64,000 bases of DNA, taken from Rutidosis leptorrhynchoides (taxonomy: Eukaryota > Streptophyta > Magnoliopsida > Asterales > Asteraceae). Position 1 is the stretch's first letter. Each line of letters begins with the position of its first letter. The translations under genes and the position numbers were made by a program. Positions 1 to 11,797 of this stretch are shown here, piece after piece. The notes under the pieces are model-generated. The model had not been told where the DNA came from and did not search any database. It worked only from the letters and a program-made list of their open reading frames with translations. The stretch is taken from the NCBI RefSeq assembly GCF_046630445.1, contig NC_092341.1, positions 8,216,001 to 8,280,000 of the forward strand. Reading direction: 5' to 3'.

Positions 1-1241
1 TAAGTGGTATCTAATGGAAGAGGTGGAGTGCTAAAAGAATGAGTCAAAGTCTTGGATACAAAGCATTTATCGGCACCTGAATCGAATAAGCAAGAGACAT
101 AAGAATTGTTGAGAAGAAACGTACCCGTGACTAGTTTAGTGTCATCCCGGGCTTCCTCGGTGTTGATGTTAAAAGCTCGGCCGCGCGTATTGGGGTTATC
201 TTTCTTCTTTGGGCATGCATTTCTATAATGACCCGTTTGGCCACATTCGTAACAAGTGCCCGTCTTTGGTGCATTGGGCCACTTTCGAGCGACGGGAGTG
301 GCACTTTTACAATCGTTGGCCTTATGACCAACTCCTTGGCACCGGTGGCAAATTATCTTACTACATTCGCCAAAGTGATGTTTGTTGCATTTGTTGCAAA
401 GAGGTAGGTTCCCGGCATAACCCTTCTTGCCTTCGGAAGTGAAAGATTTCTTGGCAAAGTTGTTGTTGCTTGATTGGGAGGGTTCCCACTTTCTTTTGTT
501 GCCGCCCGATTTATCCTCGGCCTTAGGTGCCAGAACTACGATTTCGTCAACCGTTTCAATTAGTTGGCGAGCCATGTTCATAGCGGCTTGATGAGTAGTG
601 GGTTTGGATGACATCACCCCTTGTTTGATGCTTTTTGGAAGACCGAGCATGTAGAGCTCAATCCTTTGAGATTCGGGGTTAACAAGATTAGGACACATCA
701 AGGATAGTTCGGCGAAGCGTTGATTATAAGCTTTAAGATCGTTTCCGACCGCTTTCAAAGCTCTTAGTTCTTCCTCAAGCTTTCGGGTTTCTTCGCGCGG
801 AAAATATTCAACAATCATCTTTTCCTTTAGATCGGCCCAAGAGAGGGCATGAGCTTCATCGGTACCCACCGATTGAACATAGGTGTTCCACCATGTTAGA
901 GCAATTCCGGAGAAAGTGTGAGTGGAGTATTTGACCTTGTCTTGGTCCCGACAACCGCTTATGCTAAAGACGGCTTCCGTTTGCTCAAACCATCGGGTGA
1001 GCACGACCGGTCCCCCAGTTCCATCAAAAGTGTGAGGTTTGCACCCCATGAAAGCTTTATAGGAGCATCCCTCGTTTGAGTTTCCGGCTCCATTGTTGTT
1101 GTTGTTGTTGTTGTTGTTGTGGTTGTTATTATTATTGTTGTTGGATGAGTGACCGGCCATGGCCGCATCTACGGCGGTAGCTATCATCCGTTCGAGAGCT
1201 TGTTCGGGAGTTTCATTGCGGCGTACACGACGAGGAGCCAT
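1..1241 (-). CDS. Element E gag-protease (partial Ty3/gypsy polyprotein)
   Basis: This is the N-terminal part of a retrotransposon polyprotein, open without a stop for 413 codons to the window edge. It starts at an ATG in the context MAPRRVRRNE, matching the MAPTTRH start of element A. In order it shows an Asn-rich stretch near residue 40, the capsid-like gag region (WFEQTEAVF, LTWWNTY), a basic linker (NKRKW), a Cys/His-rich segment, a CCHC zinc knuckle (CYECGQTGHYRNAC, near residue 330) and an aspartic protease active site LFDSGAD near residue 390. The gag packages element RNA and the protease matures the polyprotein. The reverse transcriptase and integrase lie beyond the left edge. No frameshift or stop is seen, so the element may be intact; I cannot judge the rest. 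Confidence 0.9.
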   Translation of the reverse strand, partial: MAPRRVRRNETPEQALERMIATAVDAAMAGHSSNNNNNNNHNNNNNNNNNGAGNSNEGCSYKAFMGCKPHTFDGTGGPVVLTRWFEQTEAVFSISGCRDQDKVKYSTHTFSGIALTWWNTYVQSVGTDEAHALSWADLKEKMIVEYFPREETRKLEEELRALKAVGNDLKAYNQRFAELSLMCPNLVNPESQRIELYMLGLPKSIKQGVMSSKPTTHQAAMNMARQLIETVDEIVVLAPKAEDKSGGNKRKWEPSQSSNNNFAKKSFTSEGKKGYAGNLPLCNKCNKHHFGECSKIICHRCQGVGHKANDCKSATPVARKWPNAPKTGTCYECGQTGHYRNACPKKKDNPNTRGRAFNINTEEARDDTKLVTGTFLLNNSYVSCLFDSGADKCFVSKTLTHSFSTPPLPLDTT

Positions 1242-1650
1242 TGTTCCTTCAAGACACAAGAATATCATTGATTAGTATTCTCAATAATACTAACCGTGAT
1301 ATAGAATAAAGATAAAGAGAAGTTTTTCCTCGACTCGCCTTAAATTCTTTATGTCATAATGTCGGAACGTTCATATGAGTCACCGTAATATAATCCCGGA
1401 AATTATATTACCATGATTCATATGTGCATTCGACATCATTTCATATAGTCAAGGTGGCGTGTCAATCAAATTAAACAACGTGAGATTAAGATGAACTAAG
1501 AGTAGATATGAGTAGAAGCGTTCGAGTATAAATGCACAAGTAGTCAGGTAATTCCTACTTCAAGTCTATATGCCGGTTGTAGTCTAGACTCACCAATGTA
1601 CCCTATGACTCGGGGTTGACACTAATGAACTCTAAATCCCTACAACCAAC

Positions 1651-1662
1651 GCTCTGATACCA
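1651..1662 (-). promoter_or_regulatory. Element E primer-binding site (tRNA-iMet type)
   Basis: The minus strand reads TGGTATCAGAGC two bases after the LTR end, the standard plant site complementary to the 3' end of initiator tRNA-Met. The leader from here to the gag ATG is only about 410 bp and has no extra ORF, unlike elements A, B and C. Confidence 0.85.
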
Positions 1663-1664
1663 TC

Positions 1665-1957
1665 TGTAGCGACCCGACCAAATTGTCATTGACGGCGCCG
1701 TCTACTTAGGTCCCGTTACGTGGTCATAAGTCTTTAAAACAACGTTTGACCAAAAGATATGTCGCATTCATTTCAAATGTAAAGGTTGTTCAAGTTTACA
1801 AGAATAGTTCCACCACAAGTTACGATACAAAGTTTTAAGTACAAATGAAACTTATGCGACACAATTTAAAAGTATCCAAAAGACGCTCCATGTATGCATA
1901 TATACTCGATATCCAATGCAAGTATCAAAATAATGAGCGGAAGCATGTATCATGTAT
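1665..1957 (-). mobile_element. Element E 5' LTR, PBS-proximal part (split by element A)
   Basis: On the plus strand the LTR opens with TGTAGCGACCCG directly beside the primer-binding site. It is interrupted after 293 bp by element A, whose target duplication TGTAT occupies 1953-1957. The remainder resumes at 15069. It contains the start of a block (CGGAAGC...) that is shared with the LTRs of A, B and C. Confidence 0.85.
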
Positions 1958-4900
1958 TGAAATGTCCCGTTCTTATTGATTAAAAACGTTCCATATTAAT
2001 TGATTTCGTTGCGAGGTTTTGACCTCTATATGAGACGTTTTTCAAAGACTGCATTCATTTTTAAACAAACCATAACCTTTATTTCATCAATAAAGGTTTA
2101 AAAAGCTTTACGTAGATTATCAAATAATGATAATCTAATATATCCTGTTTACACACGACCATTACATAATGGTTTACAATACAAATATGTTACAACAAAA
2201 TAAGTTTTTTGAATGCAGTTTTTACACAATATCATACAAGCATGGACTCCAAATCTTGTCCTTATTTAAGTATGCGACAGCGGAAGCTCTTAATAATCAC
2301 CTGAGAATAAACATGCTTAAAACGTCAACAAAAATGTTGATGAGTTATAGGTTTAACCTATATATATCAAATCGTAACAATAGACCACAAGATTTCATAT
2401 TTCAATACACATCCCATACATAGAGATAAAAATCATTCATATGGTGAACACCTGGTAACCGACAATAACAAGATGCATATATAAGAATATCCCCATCATT
2501 CCGGGACACCCTTCGGATATGATATAAATTTCGAAGTACTAAAGCATCCGGTACTTTGGATGGGGTTTGTTAGGCCCAATAGATCTATCTTTAGGATTCG
2601 CGTCAATTAGGGTGTCTGTTCCCTAATTCTTAGATTACCAGACTTAATAAAAAGGGGCATATTCGATTTCGATAATTCAACCATAGAATGTAGTTTCACG
2701 TACTTGTGTCTATTTTGTAAATCATTTATAAAATCTGCATGTATTCTCATCCCAAAAATATTAGATTTTAAAAGTGGGACTATAACTCACCTTCACAGAT
2801 TTTTACTTCGTCGGGAAGTAAGACTTGGCCACTGGTTGATTCACGAACCTATAACAATATATACATATATATCAAAGTATGTTCAAAATATATTTACAAC
2901 ACTTTTAATATATTTTGATGTTTTAAGTTTATTAAGTCAGCTGTCCTCGTTAGTAACCTACAACTAGTTGTCCACAGTTAGATGTACAGAAATAAATCGA
3001 TAAATATTATCTTGAATCAATCCACGACCCAGTGTATACGTATCTCAGTATTGATCACAACTCAAACTATATATATTTTGGAATCAACCTCAACCCTGTA
3101 TAGCTAACTCCAACATTCACATATAGAGTGTCTATGGTTGTTCCGAAATATATATAGATGTGTCGACATGATAGGTCGAAACATTGTATACGTGTCTATG
3201 GTATCTCAAGATTACATAATATATAATACAAGTTGATTAAGTTATGGTTGGAATAGATTTGTTACCAATTTTCACGTAGCTAAAATGAGAAAAATTATCC
3301 AATCTTGTTTTACCCATAACTTCTTCATTTTAAATCCGTTTTGAGTGAATCAAATTGCTATGGTTTCATATTGAACTCTATTTTATGAATCTAAACAAAA
3401 AAAGTATAGGTTTCTAGTCGGAAAAATAAGTTACAAGTCGTTTTTGTAAAGGTAGTCATTTCAGTCGAAAGAACGACGTCTAGATGACCATTTTAGAAAA
3501 CATACTTCCACTTTGAGTTTAACCATAATTTTTGGATATAGTTTCATGTTCATAATAAAAATCATTTTCTCAGAATAACAACTTTTAAATCAAAGTTTAT
3601 CATAGTTTTTAATTAACTAACCCAAAACAGCCCGCGGTGTTACTACGACGGCGTAAATCCGGTTTTACGGTGTTTTTCGTGTTTCCAGGTTTTAAATCAT
3701 TAAGTTAGCATATCATATAGATATAGAACATGTGTTTAGTTGATTTTAAAAGTCAAGTTAGAAGGATTAACTTTTGTTTGCGAACAAGTTTAGAATTAAC
3801 TAAACTATGTTCTAGTGATTACAAGTTTAAACCTTCGAATAAGATAGCTTTATATGTATGAATCGAATGATGTTATGAACATCATTACTACCTTAAGTTC
3901 CTTGGATGAACCTACTGGAAAAGAGAAAAATGGATCTAGCTTCAATGGATCCTTGGATGGCTCAAAGTTCTTGAAGCAAAATCATGACACGAAAACAAGT
4001 TCAAGTAAGATCATCACTTGAAATAAGATTGTTATAGTTATAGAAATTGAACCAAAGTTTGAATATGATTATTACCTTGTATTAGAATGATAACCTACTG
4101 TAAGAAATAAAGATTTCTTGAGGTTGGATGATCACCTTACAAGATTGGAAGTGAGCTAGCAAACTTGAAAGTATTCTTGATTTTATGAAACTAGAACTTT
4201 TGGAATTTATGAAGAACACTTAGAACTTGAAGATAGAACTTGAGAGAGTTCAATTAGATGAAGAAAATTGAAGAATGAAAGTGTTTGTAGGTGTTTTTGG
4301 TCGTTGGTGTATGGATTAGATATAAAGGATATGTAATTTTGTTTTCATGTAAATAAGTCATGAATGATTACTCATATTTTTGTAATCTTATGAGATATTT
4401 CATGCTAGTTGCCAAATGATGGTTCCCACATGTGTTAGGTGACTCAAATGGGCTGCTAAGAGCTGATCATTGGAGTGTATATACCAATAGTACATACATC
4501 TAAAAGCTGTGTATTGTACGAGTACGAATACGGGTGCATACGAGTAGAATTGTTGATGAAACTGAACGAGAATGTAATTGTAAGCATTTTTGTTAAGTAG
4601 AAGTATTTTGATAAGTGTATTGAAGTCTTTCAAAAGTGTATAAATACATATTAAAACACTACATGTATATACATTTTAACTGAGTCGTTAAGTCATCGTT
4701 AGTCGTTACATGTAAGTGTTGTTTTGAAACCTTTAGGTTAACGATCTTGTTAAATGTTGTTAACCCAATGTTTATAATAACAAAAGAGATTTTAAATTAT
4801 TATATTATCATGATATTATGATGTACGAATATCTCTTAATATGATATATATACATTAAATGTCGTTACAACGATAAACGTTACATATATGTCTCGTTTCA

Positions 4901-5209
4901 AAATCATTAAGTTAGTAGTCTTGTTTTTACATATGTAGTTCATTGTTAATATAATTAATGATATGTTTACTTATCATAATATCATGTTAACTATATATAT
5001 AACCATATATATGTCATCATATAGTTTTTTTACAAGTTTTAACGTTCGTGAATCACCGGTCAACTTGGGTGGTCAATTGTCTATATGAAACCTATTTCAA
5101 TTAATCAAGTCTTAACAAGTTTGATTGCTTAACATGTTGGAAACATTTAATCATGTAAACATCAATCTCAATTAATATATATAAACATGGAAAAGTTCGG
5201 GTCACTACA
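1958..5209 (-). repeat. Element A 3' LTR
   Basis: This is the left copy of the 3252-bp LTR, from TGAAATGTCCCG to ...GGGTCACTACA on the plus strand. Small open frames of 77-87 codons in it recur identically in the other LTR copies only because the LTRs are copies; they are not supported as genes. Confidence 0.95.
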
Positions 5210-5222
5210 GTACCTACCCGTT
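5210..5222 (-). promoter_or_regulatory. Element A polypurine tract
   Basis: The minus strand reads AACGGGTAGGTAC immediately upstream of the 3' LTR. This is the expected primer for plus-strand DNA synthesis. The same 13 bases occur at the matching place in element B. Confidence 0.75.
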
Positions 5223-5244
5223 AAATAAATTTCGTCCCGAAATT

Positions 5245-8200
5245 TTAAGCTGTTGAAGGTGTTGACGAATCTTCTGGAAATAGATGCGGGTATTTCTTCT
5301 TCATCTGATCTTCACGCTCCCAGGTGAACTCGGGTCCTCTACGAGCATTCCATCGAACCTTAACAATTGGTATCTTGTTTTGCTTAAGTCTTTTAACCTC
5401 ACGATCCATTATTTCGACGGGTTCTTCGATGAATTGGAGTTTTTCGTTGATTTGGATTTCATCTAACGGAATAGTGAGATCTTCTTTAGCAAAGCATTTC
5501 TTCAAATTCGAGACGTGGAAAGTGTTATGTACAGCCGCGAGTTGTTGAGGTAATTCAAGTCGGGAAGCTACTGGTCCGACACGATCAATAATCTTGAATG
5601 GTCCAATATACCTTGGATTTAATTTCCCTCGTTTACCAAATCGAACAACGCCTTTCCAAGGTGAAACTTTAAGCATGACCATCTCTCCAATTTCAAATTC
5701 TATATCTTTTCTTTTAATGTCAGCGTAGCTCTTTTGTCGACTTTGGGCGGTTTTCAACCGTTGTTGAATTTGGATGATCTTCTCGGTAGTTTCTTGTATA
5801 ATCTCCGGACCCGTAATCTGTCTATCCCCCACCTCACTCCAACAAATCGGAGACCTGCACTTTCTACCATAAAGTGCTTCAAACGGCGCCATCTCAATGC
5901 TTGAATGGTAGCTGTTGTTGTAGGAAAATTCTGCTAACGGTAGATGTCGATCCCAACTGTTTCCGAAATCAATAACACATGCTCGTAGCATGTCTTCAAG
6001 CGTTTGTATCGTCCTTTCGCTCTGCCCATCAGTTTGTGGATGATAGGCAGTACTCATGTCTAGACGAGTTCCTAATGCTTGCTGTAATGTCTGCCAGAAT
6101 CTTGAAATAAATCTGCCATCCCTATCAGAGATAATAGAGATTGGTATTCCATGTCTGGAGACGACTTCCTTCAAATACAGTCGTGCTAACTTCTCCATCT
6201 TGTCATCTTCTCTTATTGGTAGGAAGTGTGCTGATTTGGTGAGACGATCAACTATTACCCAAATAGTATCAAAACCACTTGCAGTCCTTGGCAATTTAGT
6301 GATGAAATCCATGGTAATGTTTTCCCATTTCCATTCCGGGATTTCGGGTTGTTGAAGTAGACTTGATGGTTTCTGATGCTCAGCTTTGACCTTAGAACAC
6401 GTCAAACATTCTCCTACGTATTTAGCAACATCGGCTTTCATACCCGGCCACCAAAAATGTTTCTTGAGATCCTTGTACATCTTCCCCGTTCCAGGATGTA
6501 TTGAGTATCTGGTTTTATGAGCTTCTCTAAGTACCATTTCTCTCATATCTCCAAATTTTGGTACCCAAATCCTTTCAGCCCTATACCGGGTTCCGTCTTC
6601 CCGAATATTAAGATGTTTCTCCGATCCTTTGGGTATTTCATCCTTTAAATTTCCCTCTTTTAAAACTCCTTGTTGCGCCTCCTTTATTTGAGTAGTAATG
6701 TTATTATGAATCATTATATTCATAGATTTTACTCGAATGAGTTCTCTATCCTTCCTGCTCAAGGCATCGGCTACCACATTTGCCTTCCCCGGGTGGTAAC
6801 GAATCTCAAAATCGTAATCATTCAATAATTCAATCCACCTACGCTGCCTCATATTCAGTTGTTTCTGATTAAATATGTGTTGAAGACTTTTGTGGTCGGT
6901 ATATATAATACTTTTGACCCCATATAAATAGTGCCTCCAAGTCTTTAATGCAAAAACAACCGCGCCTAATTCCAAATCATGCGTCGTATAATTTTGTTCG
7001 TGAATCTTCAATTGTCTAGACGCATAAGCAATCACCTTCGTTCGTTGCATTAATACACAACCGAGACCTTGCTTTGATGCGTCACAATAAATCACAAAAT
7101 CATCATTCCCTTCAGGCAATGACAATATAGGTGCCGTAGTTAGCTTTTTCTTCAATAACTGAAACGCTTTCTCTTGTTCATCATTCCATTCAAATTTCTT
7201 CCCTTTATGCGTTAATGCAGTCAAGGGTTTTGCTATTCTGGAAAAGTCTTGGATGAACCTTCTGTAGTAACCAGCTAGTCCTAAAAACTGGCGTATGTGT
7301 TTCGGAGTTTTCGGGGTTTCCCAATTTTCAACAGTTTCTATCTTTGCCGGATCCACCTTAATACCTTCTTTGTTCACTATGTGACCCAAGAATTGAACTT
7401 CTTCCAACCAAAATGCACACTTTGAAAACTTAGCGTACAATTCTTCCTTCCTTAATACTTCTAACACTTTTCTCAAATGTTCACCGTGTTCTTGGTCATT
7501 CTTTGAGTAAATAAGTATGTCATCAATGAAAACAATGACAAACTTGTCAAGGTATGGTCCACACACTCGGTTCATAAGGTCCATGAACACAGCTGGTGCA
7601 TTAGTTAAACCAAACGGCATGACCATAAACTCGTAATGACCGTAACGTGTTCTGAAAGCAGTCTTTGGAATATCATCTTCTTTCACCCGCATTTGATGAT
7701 ACCCGGAACGTAAGTCAATCTTTGAATAAACAGACGAGCCTTGTAGTTGATCAAATAAGTCGTCGATTCTCGGTAGTGGGTAGCGGTTCTTGATGGTAAG
7801 TTTGTTCAACTCTCGGTAGTCGATACACAACCTGAATGTACCATCTTTCTTCTTGACAAACAAAACAGGAGCTCCCCACGGTGATGTGCTTGGTCGAATG
7901 AAACCACGCTCTAAAAGTTCTTGTAATTGGCTTTGCAGTTCTTTCATCTCGCTGGGTGCGAGTCTGTAAGGAGCACGAGCTATTGGTGCAGCTCCTGGTA
8001 CAAGATCTATTTGAAATTCAACGGATCGATGTGGGGGTAATCCCGGTAATTCTTTCGGAAATACATCGGGAAATTCTTTTGCAATGGGAACATCATTGAT
8101 GCTCTTTTCTTCAGTTTGTACTTTCTCGACGTGTGCTAGAACAGCATAGCAACCTTTTCTTATTAGTTTTTGTGCCTTCAAATTACTAATAAGATGTAGC

Positions 8201-8960
8201 TTCGTGTTGCCCTTTTCTCCGTACACCATTAAGGGTTTTCCTTTTTCTCGTATAATGCGAATTGCATTTTTGTAACAAACGATCTCCGCTTTCACTTCTT
8301 TCAACCAGTCCATACCGATTATCACATCAAAACTCCCTAACTCTACTGGTATCAAATCAATCTTAAATGTTTCGCTAACCAGTTTAATTTCTCGATTCCG
8401 ACATATATTATCTGCTGAAATTAATTTACCATTTGCTAATTCGAGTAAAAATTTACTATCCAAAGGCGTCAATGGACAACTTAATTTAGCACAAAAATCT
8501 CTACTCATATAGCTTCTATCCGCACCCGAATCAAATAAAACGTAAGCAGATTTATTGTCAATAAGAAACGTACCCGTAACAAGCTCCGGGTCTTCCTGTG
8601 CCTCTACCGCATTAATATTGAAAACTCTTCCACGGCCTTGTCCATTCGTGTTCTCCTGGTTCGGGCAATTTCTAATAATGTGGCCTGGTTTTCCACATTT
8701 ATAACAAACTACATTGGCATAACTTGCTCCGACACTACTTGCTCCGCCATTACTCGTTCCGACACCATTTGTTCCTTTCGTTCTATTAACCCCTGGTCCG
8801 TAGACCTCACACTTCGCCGCGCTATGACCATTTCTTTTACACTTGTTGCAAAATTTGGTGCAGAACCCCGAGTGATTCTTTTCACACCTTTGGCATAGTT
8901 GTTTCTGATTGTTGTTGTTGTTGCGGTTATTATTGTTGTTGGGATGATTGTTGTAGTTGC

Positions 8961-8991
<31 letters not shown>

Positions 8992-9825
8992 GGGCCGTTT
9001 GTTGTAGTTGCGATTGATGTTGCGATTGTTGGGATAATTGTTGCGATTATTGTTGTAATTGCTGTTGTTGTTGTATTGGTGATTCTTATCACCGTTTTCC
9101 TCCCACTTTCTTTTGACTTGCTTCACATTGGCCTCTTCAGCAGTCTGTTCTTTAATTCTTTCTTCAATCTGGTTCACTAGTTTGTGAGCCATTCTACATG
9201 CCTGTTGTATGGAGGCGGGCTCGTGTGAACTTATATCTTCTTGGATTCTTTCCGGTAATCCTTTCACAAACGCGTCGATCTTCTCTTCCTCATCTTCGAA
9301 TGCTCCCGGACACAATAGGCACAATTCTGTGAATCGTCTTTCGTACGTGGTAATATCAAATCCTTGGGTTCGTAACCCTCTAAGTTCTGTCTTGAGCTTA
9401 TTGACCTCAGTTCTGGGACGGTACTTCTCGTTCATCAAGTGCTTGAATGCTGACCACGGTAGTGCGTACGCATCATCTTGTCCCACTTGCTCTAGATAGG
9501 TATTCCACCATGTTAACGCAGAACCTGTGAAGGTATGCGTAGCGTACTTCACTTTGTCCTCTTCAGTACACTTACTTATGGCAAACACCGATTCAACCTT
9601 CTCGGTCCACCGTTTCAATCCGATCGGTCCTTCGGTTCCATCAAATTCCAAAGGTTTGCAGGCAGTGAATTCTTTGTAGGTGCATCCTACACGATTTCCT
9701 GTACTGCTAGATCCAAGGTTATTGTTGGTATGTAGCGCAGCCTGTACTGCGGCTATGTTTGAAGCTAGAAAAGTACGGAATTCCTCTTCATTCATATTCA
9801 CGGTGTGTCGAGTAGTCGGTGCCAT
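5245..9825 (-). CDS. Element A gag-pol polyprotein (Tekay-like chromovirus)
   Basis: This is a single intact frame of about 1526 aa. I chose the ATG at 9825 (MAPTTRH, context AGGAAATGG) over an in-frame ATG 12 codons upstream, because element E starts the same way. Domains in order: capsid-like gag (LTWWNTY); an Asn-rich linker; a Cys/His-rich segment followed by a CCHC knuckle ([14 protein letters not shown], near 373); aspartic protease LFDSGAD (near 432); reverse transcriptase with FIDD (near 767); RNase H ([10 protein letters not shown]); integrase with an H-H-C-C finger (HPGTGKMY...CLTC, near 1100-1140) and the DDE region ([22 protein letters not shown]); then GPF and a C-terminal chromodomain-like segment (IVKVRW, EFTWERE). 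The chromodomain and the [13 protein letters not shown] signature point to the Tekay (Del) clade. It carries out packaging, maturation, reverse transcription and integration. Confidence 0.95.
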
Positions 9826-10166
9826 TTCCTTCAAAATAGTTAAATGGAACAAGTTAATCATACAGAATATTAAGAGTAGTTAATAGTATTTCGTAGCATA
9901 ATATGAACTCATTTATAAAAGCTTTTTCTTCATATTAGCGTTTTATAAGTTTAAATTCGGGTAGTACCTACCCGTTAAGTTCATACTTAGTAGCTAATAT
10001 ACAATTCAACTACTACAATTCTATATGAAAAACTGATTATAATAATATTTCGCGTTCAAACTTTTATACAATATTTTACAAACTTACAATACCGCTTATT
10101 TTACATAAAGCATGAAATATAGCACACAATAACTTTGATACAAGATAGTTGTGAAGACAATTCTAG

Positions 10167-10850
10167 CTAGTACACAAGTCGTTCAGCAAAGGCAATAAAT
10201 ACACGTAATTCATACGTCCAGAAACAAGTCATGCATTCTGGTTTTACTAGGACTACTTCCCATCCTTGGTCTTGTGCAACATAACCGTTATGGCCGTTGA
10301 TAAGACAGCGTGTTGTAACGTCATCAAAGGGACGAGGGTTACGTAATGTCCAACAGTCCCGTAATAATCTAAAAACCTCATTTCTTACCCCAATTACCGA
10401 CTCCGTCACTTGTGGAAACGTTTTGTTTAATAGTTGTAGCCCGATGTTCTTGTTCTCACTTTGGTGAGAAGCGAACATTACTAATCCGTAAGCATAACAT
10501 GCTTCTTTATGTTGCATGTTAGCCGCTTTTTCTAAATCACGAAGTCCAATATTCGGATATATTGAGTCAAAATAATTTCTTAACCCGTTGCGTAAAATAG
10601 CATTTGGGTTCCCCGCAATATATGCGTCAAAGTAAACACATCGTAACTTATGGGTTTCCCAATGTGATATCCCCCATCTTTCAAACGAAAGTCTCTTATA
10701 AACCAAGACATTCTTGGAACGTTCTTCGAATGTCTTACAAACTGATCTCGCCTTAAATAGTTGTGCCGAAGAATTCTGGCCGACTCTAGACAAGATTTCA
10801 TCAATCATGTCTCCGGGTAGGTCTCTTAAAATATTGGGTTGTCTATCCAT
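10167..10850 (-). CDS. Element A F-box protein ORF (extra ORF between PBS and gag)
   Basis: A 227-aa intact ORF on the sense strand of the retrotransposon. Its N-terminus reads as an F-box (LPGDMIDEILSRVGQNS, then VCKTF; residues about 10-45), the motif that binds Skp1 in SCF ubiquitin ligases. The middle has GNPNAILRNGLRNYF and KAANMQHKEACYAYGL (about 78-125), Sel1-like helices seen in plant F-box proteins of the At2g35280/At1g67623 type. The C-terminus has paired cysteines (CMTCFW). That family assignment is from memory of the family pattern, not a search. The ORF lies about 340 bp upstream of gag and 137 bp downstream of the acidic ORF. A possible splice acceptor (TTTTACAG) lies just upstream. 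The copy in element B differs at one residue in 227. Its substrate is unknown. Confidence 0.75.
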   Translation of the reverse strand: MDRQPNILRDLPGDMIDEILSRVGQNSSAQLFKARSVCKTFEERSKNVLVYKRLSFERWGISHWETHKLRCVYFDAYIAGNPNAILRNGLRNYFDSIYPNIGLRDLEKAANMQHKEACYAYGLVMFASHQSENKNIGLQLLNKTFPQVTESVIGVRNEVFRLLRDCWTLRNPRPFDDVTTRCLINGHNGYVAQDQGWEVVLVKPECMTCFWTYELRVFIAFAERLVY

Positions 10851-10987
10851 TTTGTATTTTTAAACTGTAAAATAGACAAGAGTTAGATTCATAAAAAAAA
10901 TACTTATTAATACAAGCAATTTTTACATATATCATAAAGCATAAGAACACTATATTCCATATATTACACCACACGAATACAACTATC

Positions 10988-11602
10988 TTATTCCGACTCG
11001 CTCGTTTCTTCTTCTTCGGTTTTGGTTCGTTTTTCCAAGTTTCTAGGGATATATGATGTTCCCCTAATACGAACCGTCGTTGTCCACATTGGTTTAGAAA
11101 AACCTGGTGGTTTAGAGGTTCCCGGGTCATTGTTACAACTTAAGGACTTCGGGGGTTGACGATACATATAAAGTTCATCGGGGTTGGAATTAGATTTCTC
11201 TATTTTTATGCCCTTTCCCTTATTATTTTCTTTTGCCTTTTTAAATTCAGTTGGGGTAATTTCTATAACATCATCGGAATTCTCGTCGAAATCCGATTCA
11301 TCGGAGAATTGGTAATCCTCCCAATATTTTGCTTCCTTGGCGGAAACACCATTGACCATAATTAACTTTGGTCGGTTGGTTGAGGATTTTCTTTTACTTA
11401 ACCGTTTTATTATTTCCCCCACCGGTTCTATTTCTTCATCCGGTTCCGATTCTCCTTCCGGTTCCGATTCTTCTTCCGGTTCCGACTCTTCTTCCGGTTC
11501 CTCTTCGGGAACTTGTGAATCAGTCCACAAATTATTCCAATTTACATTTGACTCTTCATTATTATTAGGTGAGTCAATGGGACTTGTTCTAGAGGTAGAC
11601 AT
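10988..11602 (-). CDS. Element A acidic pre-gag ORF, unknown function
   Basis: A 204-aa intact sense ORF that starts about 195 bp after the primer-binding site. It is strongly acidic: residues about 30-62 are repeats of E/S/P with the period ESEPEE, followed by a basic patch (KRLSKRKSS), another acidic stretch (SDESDFDENSDD), a Lys-rich segment and a C-terminus ending RTKTEEEETSESE. No known domain is recognised; most of it looks disordered. It is present in element B (11 differences in 204 residues) and its C-terminal third resembles the pre-gag ORF of element C. That argues for a real retrotransposon protein rather than a chance ORF. I make no functional call. Confidence 0.7.
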   Translation of the reverse strand: MSTSRTSPIDSPNNNEESNVNWNNLWTDSQVPEEEPEEESEPEEESEPEGESEPDEEIEPVGEIIKRLSKRKSSTNRPKLIMVNGVSAKEAKYWEDYQFSDESDFDENSDDVIEITPTEFKKAKENNKGKGIKIEKSNSNPDELYMYRQPPKSLSCNNDPGTSKPPGFSKPMWTTTVRIRGTSYIPRNLEKRTKTEEEETSESE

Positions 11603-11797
11603 CTATCACATAATATCAAACACGTTAAGAGATTAATATATCACATAATATTCATATGTTAAAAATATATAGTTTCCAACAAAAATGTTAAGCAATCATT
11701 TTTAAAGAAAACACGGTCGAAGTCCAGACTCACTAATGCATCCTAACAAACTCGATAAGACACACTAATGCAAATTTTCTGGTTCTCTAAGACCAAC

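Noticed and set aside
2169-2967. Small ORFs of 77-87 codons that recur at 2169, 2704, 4400, 12023, 12558, 14254, 27806, 29471, 30015, 47176, 48841 and 49385
   Set aside because: They lie inside LTRs and recur only because the LTRs are copies; some are antisense to the element and none has a domain.
8899-9180. Val/Ile-rich ORF that looks like a membrane protein
   Set aside because: It is antisense to the Asn-codon repeat of the element A gag; GTT repeats read as Val. The same holds at 33067-33345.
11337-11636. Ser/Gly-rich ORF and its mirror at 30658-30957
   Set aside because: It is antisense to the acidic pre-gag ORF; repeated GAA/GGA codons produce it. The sense ORF has the conserved pattern across elements.
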